Below, in pieces: positions 9,812 to 21,200 of a stretch of 64,000 nucleotides of DNA; within the stretch, counting starts at the first letter, position 1; the number at the start of each line of letters is the position of its first letter. Under the pieces are notes generated by a model. The model saw nothing but the letters and a program-made list of their open reading frames with translations, did no database searches and was not told where the DNA came from. This DNA is from Parachlorella kessleri (lineage: Eukaryota; Chlorophyta; Trebouxiophyceae; Chlorellales; Chlorellaceae), in assembly GCA_001598975.1 (NCBI GenBank), contig BBXU01001860.1:1-64000 (forward strand), written 5' to 3'. Both the position numbers and the translations under genes were made by a program.

Positions 9812-12800
9812 ATGGGGCGCATCCGGCTTAGATGCACGCTCATCCAGCTGCTTACGCTGGTGCCTGCGCTGGGGCTGCTCTTGCTCCAAGCCTCGCACCC
9901 AGTCGCTATAGGCAAGCGGCGGCGGATCTTGCTAGAAGTCCATGATGGCCAGGAGGACCCAGGTTTCATACCGCAGCAACAGCTGCCAGGTAGCCAAGCC
10001 GAAGGGCTTTCCATCGCACATCTGCAAGGGTCGCAGCACCAGCAGCTCGTCCTGCAGCAACAGGGGCAGCAGCAGCCGCACCCGCCGCGGCTGGACCCGC
10101 AGCAGCAGCAGCACCAGTCGCAGGGTGGAATCTCCCTCTGGCAGCAGCTGAAGCATGTGGCGGGGGGATCGCAGCCGCAAGCGCCTGGCGCCCCCGCGCC
10201 GCCCCAGTTCCTGGGGTATCACCCCTCGGCATGGGAAGCAGAGTGGGCGGCTGGCGCGGAGGGGATCCAGGAAGATCCCCTGGCCGTGTGCGGCACCATG
10301 CTGCGGCAGCTCGCTCGGTCGCGGGTGTGGGTGAACGCCACGAGCCAGGGCGGCAGGCTGAGGTTCACCCAGGAGGGCGGGAAGCTGGCGCTGGACCATG
10401 ACGTGTTCTCCCGCTTCACCTACCGCGACCCGTCGGATGGCGAGGAGTATGGCGTGTGGATCGAGCCTCTGGTGGGCCACTTTAGGTGGGTGCAGGGCAC
10501 TCGAATCCTGTGGCCGGCTGGCTGGGTGGTGGTGGCTGTGTGCGACGGCGGGTATGGGAAGCAGATGGAGAGTTGGGTCGTACCCAGCTGGTTGTGGGGC
10601 TGGCGAAGTTTATTTGCGTCCGTGGGTCGGCATGAGGGCAGCGGGGTTGTAAAGCCACTCCTACAAGGTGGTAGGACGGTTTTGGCGGCGCGAGGGCCGT
10701 TTTTTGGTGCTGCGTGGCCGGTTTGAGGAAAGAAAGCAGCAGCAGCAGCGCCTTGCTCACCACCTGAAAACAACAAAGAGTAGAGCGGAGTGGCTTTGCC
10801 GCGCCCATGGCTCTTGTGTGCCTGCCCTCAATGCACCTGCTTGTAAAGATGTATGCCAGCAAGGGCGGCTACTAGGGGGGGCCACATCCTGGTGCATGCC
10901 GTGCCAAACTTACTGGGTGTTTGCTTGGGGTGCAGGCACCCCTACAACCCAGCAGCTTGTGTGCCACCGGGCATGCCTCCGCTGCCCATACAGGACCGGG
11001 GCTACCTGTGAGTCTTGTTCTGTTCCAGGCTCTTTTCCAGCACTATAGGTTTGCCTGGCACCCCTTGAAAGGGTGCAGGAGGCTGCCAGGCTGCCAGGCC
11101 TGGTAGTATGTAGCAGCTCCCTGCTGACGTCGTGCTGATGTTATCAAGCGACAAGTGGTGCTTTGCGCCGCCATATGCTTCACTGCTGTGCACCACAGAG
11201 TACCACACTACCTTCCAGTGACCAATGCGTGAGGCTGCCAGCTGCCCCGACCAACATGCTGGACAAGTTCTGATCACCTGGCAAGGTCCTGATTTACCTG
11301 CAATCGTCAGAACCCGGCTGCACCTTGAGCCACCCCTGGTCGGTCGTATGCAGGCTGCTGCACGGGCTCACCCCACAGCAGTTCCAGCGGCTGTACCCCG
11401 GCAAGAAGTATCTGCTGGACTTGGGTACTGCCGACTTTGAGAGCAGCCTGGGGTGGTTCACGGAGCAGTATGCCAGCTGGGGCGTCCAGTTTGATGAGAT
11501 ATGGGTGAGTGGGCTGCCTGCTGTTTGATGATATATTGGTGAGTGGGCTGCCTGCTGTTGATGAAATATGGGTGAGGGGTGTCTGACCAGCGGTTGGGGT
11601 GCGGCACGCACCATTTGGTCGTCGCCCCTCAGGGGTGAGGCTGCGGCTTGGTATCCTCGGATCAAACGTTGCGTTGTTTGGGCGGTGCAGTGGCACATGC
11701 TAGACTCACAGGGGTGCAGGCTCACAGGCGGGGCTTGGTGTGGTACAGACAGCCTGCTGAAACACGAAACATGACTGTGGTTGTGGAGCATATGCTGCGC
11801 TGGGAGTGGCCTCCTATATCAGTCCTAGAACATTCGCTTACTGCCACGCAAGCATTTTCACATCTTGGAAGCGCTCCCCTTTCTGTCAGTAGCAACACTC
11901 TTGATGGCCTGGCAGGCGCGCGAGGTTGCAACAGGTCCTTGCAGCATTCTGGTCCCACACGCCGGCCCCCCACCACACTTCTGTGGCACTTTGTAGCGCT
12001 AATAAGTGTCATACCCTGCGGTGCAGGCGTGGGAGGTTGAGAACCAGCCCCCCCAGGAGTACTGGTCTCATGTTCCGGCCGGCATCCTGCCCCACCTGCA
12101 CTTCTACAACATCCCGGTCACCATTGACGAGACCCACGCCGACAACCCCTTCAACATCATCAAGGCCGTCTACCAGCCAGGGGACTTTGTGGTGAGTGAA
12201 AGGGGCTCCTAGTGCACAGAGGAGAAGGGGTTTTATCAAGGCCGTCTATCAGCCAGGGGACTTTGTGGTGAGTGAGAGGGCTCCTAGTGCACAGAGGAGA
12301 AGATGGTTTCCACTGGGCATTCGAGGGTACCATGTACTGTCCAGGGGCCTTGCTTGGTTGCACGAAGAGGTGTGTGGGCGGGAGTTGTTTCAGTGGATGC
12401 GTCCCCGGGAGGTGCGGTGTCCTGGTGGAGAGAAGGGTGTGAGCATGATGCTGTTGTCCTTCCAAGTGCAGCGAATGCCTCACGGCCTGCACCCTCCCTT
12501 GGCCCTTGTTGCCGCAGGTTGTGAAGCTGGATATTGACAACGTTGCCCTTGAGTCGCAACTGATTGATCAGATCCGCGGCGACCCGGTGGCCAAGAGCAT
12601 GATTGCTGAAATGCACTTTGAGATGCATGTGAGTGCCTGGGTTGGGAGTGTCAGGCACCACAGGGGGGCCTACTGTGCTTGCCCAGCTGTGATGCAGCTG
12701 GGTCAAGGCTGCACCAAGTCAGCCTGCCCTGAAGCCCCTGATGGCCGGCATGTTGTGTGATGTGGTGCATGCACGGCTAATCGGGGTGTGGGGGTGTTGC

Positions 12801-13133
12801 AGCTTAGCACACCCGGTTATGGGTCAGCCTCCTGGGGGGTGGGGGTGCTGAAGGACATTTCAGTGCGACACTACGCGGGAAGGGTGTAGTAGACATGATC
12901 GTCATGGATGACGTTAAGGCACCAGCGGCACAGGCGGAAAGCGGGCGTGCTCTTCCGGGCCGCTGCGGTGGCCTCGCTGTGGCTGACATGCGTCTCATTT
13001 CGTGCGTGTCGTGCAGTACGACCACGCGGACATGGCACTGGCCTTTGGGCACCCCAACGCGACCTGGATTGAGGTGAAGCAGCTGTTCACTGAGCTGCGC
13101 AGTAGCGGGCTGCGGCTGCACTACTGGCCTTAA
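9812..13133 (+). CDS. Type II membrane FkbM-like methyltransferase
   Basis: Five exons close in phase: 9812-10485, 11354-11504, 12027-12191, 12518-12628 and 13017-13133, for 405 residues. The ATG at 9812 is chosen because it places a signal anchor directly after a basic start (MGRIRLRCTLIQLL, then LVPALGLLLLQ). Residues about 60-150 are a Gln/Pro-rich stem. The catalytic part reads GKKYLLDLGTADFESSLGW, matching SAM-binding motif I (DLG.A.F.S), and VVKLDIDN, matching the acidic post-II motif of FkbM-type (Methyltransf_21) enzymes. It ends at LRLHYWP. Golgi location and O-methylation of a glycan are inferences from topology and family. The donor regions of exons 2 and 3 are tandemly duplicated into the adjacent introns (listed separately). 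Confidence 0.85.
11489..11575 (+). repeat. Tandem triplication of an exon-intron boundary
   Basis: The end of exon 2 and the start of its intron (TTTGATGAGATATGG|GTGAG) are repeated twice downstream at about 33-base spacing, as TTTGATGATATATTGGTGAG and TTGATGAAATATGGGTGAG. The first two are followed by TGGGCTGCCTGCTG. The first donor keeps the methyltransferase frame. Confidence 0.85.
12158..12301 (+). repeat. Tandem duplication of an exon 3 end plus donor
   Basis: The last 34 bases of exon 3 and about 38 bases of intron are repeated at 12232-12301 with few changes (TCAAGGCCGTCTA, GGGGACTTTGTGGTGAGTGA, CTCCTAGTGCACAGAGG). Use of the second donor would read through an in-frame TAG, so the first donor must be the coding one. 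Confidence 0.9.
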
Positions 13134-14662
13134 GCCGCGCAGTGTTGAGGGCAGCAGGCGACTACCAACACTGGCGGTGCAACACCCGGCGGTTGGCAGA
13201 GGGCATACCCGCGTCAGGGGGTTGGGGCGTTAGGGCTCCGGAGTCTTCTTGGGGGAGGGCTGGGTTGCTGGTCGGTGTTGGGAGAGCTGCTGAGACCTAG
13301 GTAAACCCCTTACATTTGCATGTATAGACTTCCCCTGTGCTGAGCAGCAGTGGCTGCCAGCCAGGCAGCAGGGGCCACATCAGCCGTTAGCAGCAGCGCA
13401 AACTGCTTCACATTGCAGCTGGAATTTACTGGCCTTGTCTGCGCGCAGCCGGTAGCGCTTACGCATATACTTGCTTTCCAACAAGGGTGGGAGATTATTG
13501 CAGTGGGCAGCAGGCTTGCAAGACTGAGGGAAGGGCAGGTCAAGTTTTTGTGTGTGATAGGGCGTGGGCGAGTTTACCGGGTACTACCTTGTATGGATCT
13601 GCAGATGCGTGACTGTTTGGTAAGTAATGAGGGTGGACAACTGCCTCCCAGTCAGTTCTTTCTTCAGAATGCCCTGCGCATTTGTAGGGGTTGCATAAAC
13701 GAAAGCGCTGAGTTGACATTGTATCAGCTCGTGCTGTTTTGTTCAGGCCTGCCATTGCGGGCTGTGTCTGGGTTCTGCTGTAGGCCCTTGTCTTTGTTAC
13801 TTCCTTGGTCTCGTCTTGCTTTCTTGGTGTCGTTCTACTTGCCTCAAGATTTTGCATGTTGTTCATACGAGGAGCTGTTGTGGTCTATGCTCGTGCACTG
13901 TCAGTAGGTTCCCAGATGTGTTTCTTTCCGGCGTGTGCATGTGCCTAGAATAGTTGTCTGCTAGTAGTTGAGCTAGCTGTGGTGCATTTAGGTGCTTCCA
14001 AAGTTGATAGAGGTTGAGCGCTGAGGGTAGGAAAACACGTTGAGCTGGCAAACCAACCCATGATTACTCGTGAAACTGATATTCGGTCATTTGGGTCATG
14101 TAATACTTTCACACAGATATCTTCATTTTTGGCCATCCCATTTGAAGCAGCCGGCACCCGCCAAACTGCTGTTTACCCCCCTGGTGTCATCTGCATTCCA
14201 TCTTGAATATCGTCAGTGTGGCTGGTGGTCCTGTTTATCAGTGCAGGGGGGTGGTTTGTAGCGGCCAGCCGTGCCAGCCGCCAGTGAGGGTGATACAGTG
14301 CTCCTAGCAAAGATTCTGCCCGGTATTAACCTTCTCAAGGGTGCCGTTGAACCCTGCCACGATTGGAATTCACACCAGTTGCTTCCAGTTGTTACATCAC
14401 CCAACGATCGGGACAGGGTGCATGCATTGACATTGGGATCTTGCGACTTGTGGGCATAGTAACATCCTGACTCTTTGTTGGCTCCACTTGTGGAGGACTC
14501 ACGACAGCACGGTTAAGTGGCGGTACTGTTGTAGACGAAATTCCGCTTTTAAGCATCTCACGCCCTGCACGCGCAGCACTATAGGCACGGCAATAGTGGC
14601 AGCTTTCGGTAGAAGCCGACCAATACCTTTACTGTTGACAACCCTTCTTGAAATATCCTAGC
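13134..14662. other. Intergenic stretch upstream of CDC123
   Basis: Contains the methyltransferase 3' UTR, copy b of dispersed repeat 2 (14433-14520) and the CDC123 upstream region. A 185-codon open frame at 13350-13907 lacks a plausible start and has no recognisable family, so I do not call it. Confidence 0.5.
14433..14520 (+). repeat. Dispersed repeat 2, copy b
   Basis: Second copy of the element at 5428-5510, in the same orientation, ending about 140 bases upstream of the CDC123 start codon. Confidence 0.8.
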
Positions 14663-17601
14663 ATGCCTAATATGTCACACACCCAGCAGGATCAGCTGGC
14701 AGCATGCATGATCAGTGCCTGGTACCCCCAATTTAGTAGCGTTGCCTTTAAGACGGTTGTACTGCCTGTTCCACAACAGTTGGTAAACTACCTTGTTGCC
14801 GACGGGGTGCATCTACATAGTGATAGCGAGGCGGTGGGTGCCTCAGGGATTTCACTGCTGCTACCATATGCTCAACAGAGCACCTGTCACACTAGTTGCT
14901 AACTGATCGCAGCTGGGAACCCGACTGGCAGACCCGGATGGTAGCGAGGACGGGTGGTCAGAGGGTAGCTCAGAAGGGAGTGACCAGGTGTGTCAAGAAG
15001 TGTAGGCAAGGCCCTGGGTGGTGTTTGCAGTGACAACTGTTGCCTCTACTGTGGCATTTCCCCTGCACCGCACCACACAGGTGGGCAGACATACTTCTTG
15101 AGGCTGGGGGAGCAGTGCGCCTAAACCTTGCAGCAGGAGTGCGTTGGAAGGGATGGGGGCAGGTAGTGTCGGTTGGAGTGGAGTGCCCGACCCTTGGAAG
15201 CCGGGCTGGAAGTCACTTACTCTGTCTGTGTGTGTGTGTCCAGAGTCCTGCATTCCCGGAGCTGATAGCAGCAATGCGGGCTGCCATTGCGGAGCTTGGG
15301 GGAGCCGTGGTGCCTAAGTTCACGTGGAGCTGTCCCAAGGTGACATTTTGCATGTTGGTTGTGGGAAGGTCCCCAGGATGGTGGTGTGTGCCAACCCACC
15401 TGTGGAGTTGTGCACTGGGAGCCACAAACCCTGTGTACAGCTTAGCTGGGCGCTTGATGAACATTTCTCGCTGAGTAGGTTCTGCTTTCATTGCCGCATG
15501 ACTAGCTGCGGGTCATTGATTTGTTCCGAGGCGTCAAGGCTTGCTGTGGTGCAGGAAGCTGTAAGGATTACCTGTTGACCTTGAAGCTGGCATGGGTGCT
15601 GTCCCAGATGCTACTGATACTTGCTTCTCCTCCTGGCTGTGTCCCGGCGTAGCAACTGGCTGCATTCTGGCAGTGCAGGACGCGGTGTGGATGACCCTTG
15701 ACCACACGCTGGCCTGCCGCAGTCCCGACGAAGTGCTCCTGCTTCTGAAGAGCTCCGACCGGGTCGCCCATGACATCTGCGAGGCGTGGGAGGGCGCAGG
15801 AGGGGTCACATGCTGCCTCTCAGCGGAGGCCTCTCCGCCCGCCGGTGGGCGTCATTCTGCAGCGCGCGAGGGAGCGGGAAGTGCACAGCAAGCAGCTGCA
15901 GCACTGGCTGCTGCTGGCACAACGCAGCAGGGTACACAGGCGGTAGCCGAGCGCGGCAGCACTGGCTGCCCCAGCTGCACGGCAGCCCAGCAGCCGAGGC
16001 CGCCTGTGCAGCATGTTCTGGCACTGCGGCGGTGGCATGATCTGCGGCCGGGGCGCGAGTTCCGCTGCTTTGTGAATGCCCACCAACTTGTGGGTGAGTG
16101 GCCTGCCTGTGGGTGAGAAATTGCATGGAGGTGCGCCCCCCGGAGGGTTCTGACTGTGCCTACGACTACCTGCACAACTGCGGGCTTGTGGTGAAAAGTG
16201 TGGCAGTGCTTGCAGCTCATCCATTGAGGGCCGGCCTGTAGCAGTCTGCAGCCTCACGAGTGCAGCTCAGGGCCCCCGGACCCCTTGGCAGGTTCCCAGG
16301 TCCCCTGGTTGTGGCTCAGCTTGCGGCCTGAAACCTGCGTCGTTGTTGAAGCATCAGGGGGGAACTTCGCTGAGACCCCGGGGCCTGGGCCATTTACGAG
16401 CGCGCTTGTTTTTGTGATGTAGGTGTGTCCCAGCGTGATGTGACCGAGTACTTCCCCTTTCTTGTCGAGGAGAAGCCGCGGTTGCAGCAGCGAATACTCG
16501 ACTTCCACACTCGCCACATTCAGGTGGGGGCCTGCTTGCAGCCAATCCGTTACTGTGGGCCTGGGTTAGCGTGCATTCTTGGCTACTGCTGCACCCCGCT
16601 ACCCACCACCCAACATGTTGGTGGTGTTATTAGCGTACTGCTTCGCCGGACTTGCGATGTTGAGTGCAAGATGCGTAAGGGCAACCAGTGCCAGTCAGGT
16701 GCTGGAGAAGAGTCCTGTGTTGCTGGCCGGCCCAGCCAAAGCGGCGCCTGCTGCCCTGCTGTAGGGACGGTTCCCGCTGCCGCACTACACATACGACGTG
16801 TATGTGGCAGAAACCGCAGACGCGGTGAAGCTCATTGACTTCAACCCTGTGGGCGGGACCACGTCCCCGCTGCTGTTCAGCTGGGAGGAGCTGCCCTATG
16901 GTGAGCTGCTTGGGCTGGAAGCAGCATCCAGCCAAGCTACAACTAGGAGAGATGGTTTGCCAGAGTCTCCTGCGGAGGAGACAGCGGCCGCTGAGTCAGA
17001 TGCAGCGGTTGAAGATGGCAGCAGCAGCCGTGGTGCGCCGGGCGGTGACAAGTTTGCGGCGGCAGGAGAACCTGCACCACGTGCTGACAGCTGCTGCTTC
17101 ACCCAAGCGGAGCAGGAGGGCAGCTATTTGCGCCAGCTTCGCCAGGTGCAGGCGCTGTCACTCAGCGACGACGCCAGCCTGGCAGCCAGGCGCCCTGCTG
17201 GTAGAAGTGAAAACGACCAGGAAGAAGGTCAGCCGTGTCCCGTAAGAAGTGCACATGCCGCAGCTACCAATGCGTGCAGCAAAGGGGCTGCAGGGCCTGC
17301 TGCCGCCCACAGTTGCAATGTCGACAGCCGGACAGAGCAGGCACAGCAGGCGCAGCGGGCAGTGCAACATTTGGGTGGGCAGGGACCCGGACCTGATGCG
17401 GCAGCCCTGTCGGCGCTCCTTCAGTTCCGCATCATTGAGCGGCCGGCAGACGCGCCTCTGCGACCAACCACGATGGCCTATGGGGTGCCCTATGACTTCA
17501 TAGATGACTCAACTGGGGGTCCTCTTGACCAGTTGGTGAAGCAGACGGGTGGTGGTTTGCCCTCGGAGCTGCTGGCAGTGCTGCAGGCCCAGGGCCAGTA
17601 G
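14663..17601 (+). CDS. CDC123: CDC123 (D123), eIF2 assembly chaperone
   Basis: Six exons close in phase: 14663-14833, 14913-14987, 15244-15339, 15679-16093, 16423-16523 and 16765-17601, for 564 residues. CDC123 is an ATP-grasp-fold cytosolic factor that promotes assembly of the translation initiation complex eIF2 through its gamma subunit (established for yeast and human). Seen here are the N-terminal SAWYPQFSSVAFKTVVLPVP, then VVPKFTWSCPKDAVWM, then DEVLLLLKSSDRVAHD, then FRCFVNAHQLVGVSQRDVT, and the metal/nucleotide segment KLIDFNPVGG followed by LLFSWEELPYG. The family is usually about 330-360 residues. The excess is two in-frame low-complexity insertions at about residues 154-232 and 337-501 (Ala/Gln/Ser-rich). 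The conserved tail resumes at ALLQFRIIE and YGVPYDFID. A second ATG at 14672 is also possible. Confidence 0.95.
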
Positions 17602-18224
17602 TGCCTGACGGAAACACTGAGCTCGTGGCCAGTGACTAGGTCTCTTTTGAGTGCCGTGTCGATAGCACGCGTGTTACAAGGCTGGACAGCAACTAGGGAT
17701 TTGAAGTGCCACGTTTTGCTTGGGGCAGTGGCTGCTGTCTCTGCGGCGTGGTAACTCTGCAGTCGTCCTGTTGTACTGTCCCCTCACGTGTGTAGCGATG
17801 GGTAGAAGTTGGAAGTGCTGCAAGGGCAAGGCTGAGAGAAACAGTTGGACCTGGGTAGATATCAAGCTGGCATATCACCATACCAGCAGGTAACTGTGGG
17901 AGGACAGTTGACATGGCTTGGACAGCAAAGTTTGCTAAACAATCTTTTCACCGGGCATCTGTCTAGATGTCGCTGTCGTGCTGGTATGGCACTTGAGACT
18001 GCATGGCAAGAGCTGTTTGTGTGTGTGAAGATGGTGTGAAGACGCCCTGGATGGATGCAGTGGAACCGGCATCCCCGCCCAGATGCAGGAAAAGAAAGCA
18101 ACAGCAACTTTTTGAACTCTTTGATTTGATGGAGGGGTGGTGCTTTTGCCTCGAGTCCTTGCAGTGCGTCTGTTGCAACCCTCTGTGACAGCCCTTGTTG
18201 GCGTTGATCACTTCGCAGCCGATC
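17602..18224. other. Intergenic stretch between CDC123 and FtsZ
   Basis: Presumed 3' UTR of CDC123 and promoter/5' UTR of the FtsZ gene, in tandem orientation. I see no repeat, RNA gene or convincing coding frame. Confidence 0.5.
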
Positions 18225-21200
18225 ATGCTAAGGCTCTCGTGCGGGGCCCAGGGGTGCCTACTGGCTGTGCCTGTCGGCCATGGCGTCAATAGCAGCGGCA
18301 GCGCTTCCAAGGCAGCGATGCGGGCTCTGGTGCAACGGAGCAGGCTGCATCAAGCCCGCAGGGCTGCTAGGCCTCTGACAACAGCAGCCCCAGTTGCAGC
18401 CTATGGAGCCAACGGCTACGGGCCTGTGGGAGGTGAGCCTGCTCACCGATGTTTCCTTACTCGTCATGTTGGCAATTCTGGCCAGGTCTGTCATGGTGCC
18501 CAACCCCTCCCTCAATTGACACTGGCACAGCTAGCTGGGGAAGTCCTTGCAGCCTAGAGTCACTGCACTGCAAATTAAAGGGAGACTGCTATTGTCCAGC
18601 ACCGTGCTGCGCCTGTGGCCAGCTTGCAGGGCCTACTTTGCTTCGTTTTACTGTTAGCTTTTACAGGGCGCCCAGGGTTCCCCCTGCTGCCGCTTAAGCA
18701 CCCAGCTAGGCGGCTAATAATCCGATAGCGGCAGGCTCTAAGCTCTTTGGCCTTGTCGCTCATTCCTTACTGCTGCAGGCGACGCAGCAATTAAGGTCAT
18801 AGGGGTTGGTGGTGGCGGCGGAAATGCTGTCAACAGGATGATTTCTAGCGGCCTCTCGGTGAGTCTCGTTAGGGGAACGCAGGTGGAGGGAAGCTTGTGC
18901 ACGTGCCTTTCACTCTATATGCTTGCAGGCCACGTGTCTGGCAGAAAAGCACCACGTCTTGCTTGACCGTAAACCGCGACTTGTCGCTGCATACGCTGCA
19001 ACTGCTCTTACCACAGCGCAGCCTGGATGATGCTGTGGAATTGGACTGTTAAGGCTACTGGCGCGAAAGTCGTGAATCCAGTGCCACAGCATCAAGTTTG
19101 CCCTGTGCTGACCTTTTCTGAGCTCGTAGCCGTGCCTGCGCTGCAGGGCGTTGAGTTCTGGGCTGTGAACACTGATGCCCAGGCGCTGGAGAGCCACCAG
19201 GCCATGAACAAGCTGCAGATCGGCACCGGCCTCACACGCGGACTGGGTGCGCCACTGCAGATGTGTATTGTTCAATTAGGAGATTTGTTGTGCTGGTCTG
19301 TTCGGGGCCTCGATGTCAGGGGAACGAGCGGCGGCTTTGGGTGGCCCAGTGTTCTGATACGATTTAGCGCCCGCCAGCTCATCGGTTGTGTGTGTGCATG
19401 CGTGCACCTAAGTATCTCCCATGCAATCATGCTTGTGGCTACCCACCGAGGTTATCAACATCTTCTTCTTCTCCTCCTGATGCAGGGACTGGGGGCAAGC
19501 CTGAGCTGGGAGAGGAGGCAGCCCAAGAGTCACACCAGGAACTGGCAGCAGCAGTGTCGGGCGCAGACATGGTGGGTGGAGGTGGCAGTTTGCATGGGGA
19601 TGCCATGCGGTCGTAGCGGTGTCTGGCAGCAGTCGTGACGTCATGGGCAGCTGGTGAAAGCTGTGGATTGTCTGTTTGTGAGCCTGGCAGCAGCACTCCC
19701 AGATGGGGTGGTTGGGTTTTGGTTGTTGGGCTCGCCGGTTGGCAGCACCGTTGGCACGCCCGCCGGCTTTTATTATCCCACTCAGCAAAGCGCTTGTCCA
19801 AAACTTGGACGTGTTAGATAGGCGTGTACTATGCACAGGTGTTTATCACTGCTGGCATGGGCGGCGGCACCGGTACCGGCGCGGCGCCCGTGGTTGCCCG
19901 GCTGTCTAAGGACATGGGCATCCTCACAGTGGGCGTGGTGACCTACCCCTTCACCTTTGAGGGGCGCAGGAGGGCCAACCAGGTGCGGCACTGGGCTGTG
20001 TGTTTAACTCTGTGCTTCCCTGGTTGCCCAGCACCTGTGCGTGCCCGTACCTCATTAACAAACGCAGGGTTGCGGACGGTGCACAGGGTGAGATTGACGT
20101 TGTAACCCAAGGCATGCCCCTACCCTTGGGTGTGAAGGGGTAGGGGTGCAACCACCGAACGCGTGACCAATCACGTACAGTGATGCAGAACAAAGTCTAA
20201 AGGCCTCTCCTCGGTCGTTGTGTAGGCTGCTGAGGGTGTGGAGACCCTCCGCAAGAATGTGGACACCCTGATTGTCATCCCCAACGACCGGCTGCTGGAT
20301 GTGGTGGGCGAGTCCACACCGCTGCAGGACGCCTTCCTGCTGGCTGACGACGTGCTGCGCCAGGTGGGCGCGCAAGTTACTTACTGGCCCTGCCGTGCCT
20401 GCTGAGCTGTAGTCATAGTGGTTTGGTGGACGGCTGTGGACCTCCTCGGCAGGCATTCCTGCTGGCTTGTGAGGTCCTGTGGCCAGGTTGCCTGAACCTT
20501 AATCTCCCTGCACCTGCATACGTATATACCTGATCGAGCTTACTATATCTATATATGTCCGGGTCGATTGGCTGCGGGTGAGGGCTGCTCACTCTCCTCA
20601 ACATGCATGAGAGATGTGCCATGCCAGGTGTTCCTGTCTTGCGCATGTCTCTACCCTGACTTACCGTCTCTGGCCGGCATTATGTTGCCGTCTGTGTCAG
20701 GGCAGTGCTGCTGGCGGGTGCAGGCGTGCAAGGGATCTACGACATCATCACATCACCAGTCGAGTTTGCCTTACCTAGTGAGCATGCGCGCTGTGCCCCA
20801 TGTCGTGCAGGGCGTGCAAGGCATCTCTGACATCATCACCATCCCTGGCCTGGTGAACGTGGACTTTGCGGATGTCAAGGCCATCATGTGCAACTCAGGC
20901 ACAGCAATGCTGGGTGTGGGCGTGTCTACCGGCAAGAACAGGGCGGAAGAGGCGGCCATGGTGGGTGAAGGCATGTTTTTTTTTGACTTTTTGAGTGGCA
21001 GACTTTGGGTTGGAGGCTAAGGGCGACCCATGCACCATCATGCTGGGTTGGGGCTTCTGTACTGGCAAGATTGGCGAAGGGGGTGGGCAGGTGAGCTGGG
21101 ATACAGATGGAAAGGTCGGACAGAGGCTGCGGCATAGTCTCCTGACGTGACTGATCGTAATTTTGGAGGCAGACCTAGTGAGTAGTACGCCAGGGTCCCG

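Noticed and set aside
13350..13907. Open frame of 185 codons on the + strand
   Set aside because: No good ATG, no splice context, no recognisable motif; lies in gene-free DNA and probably open by chance.
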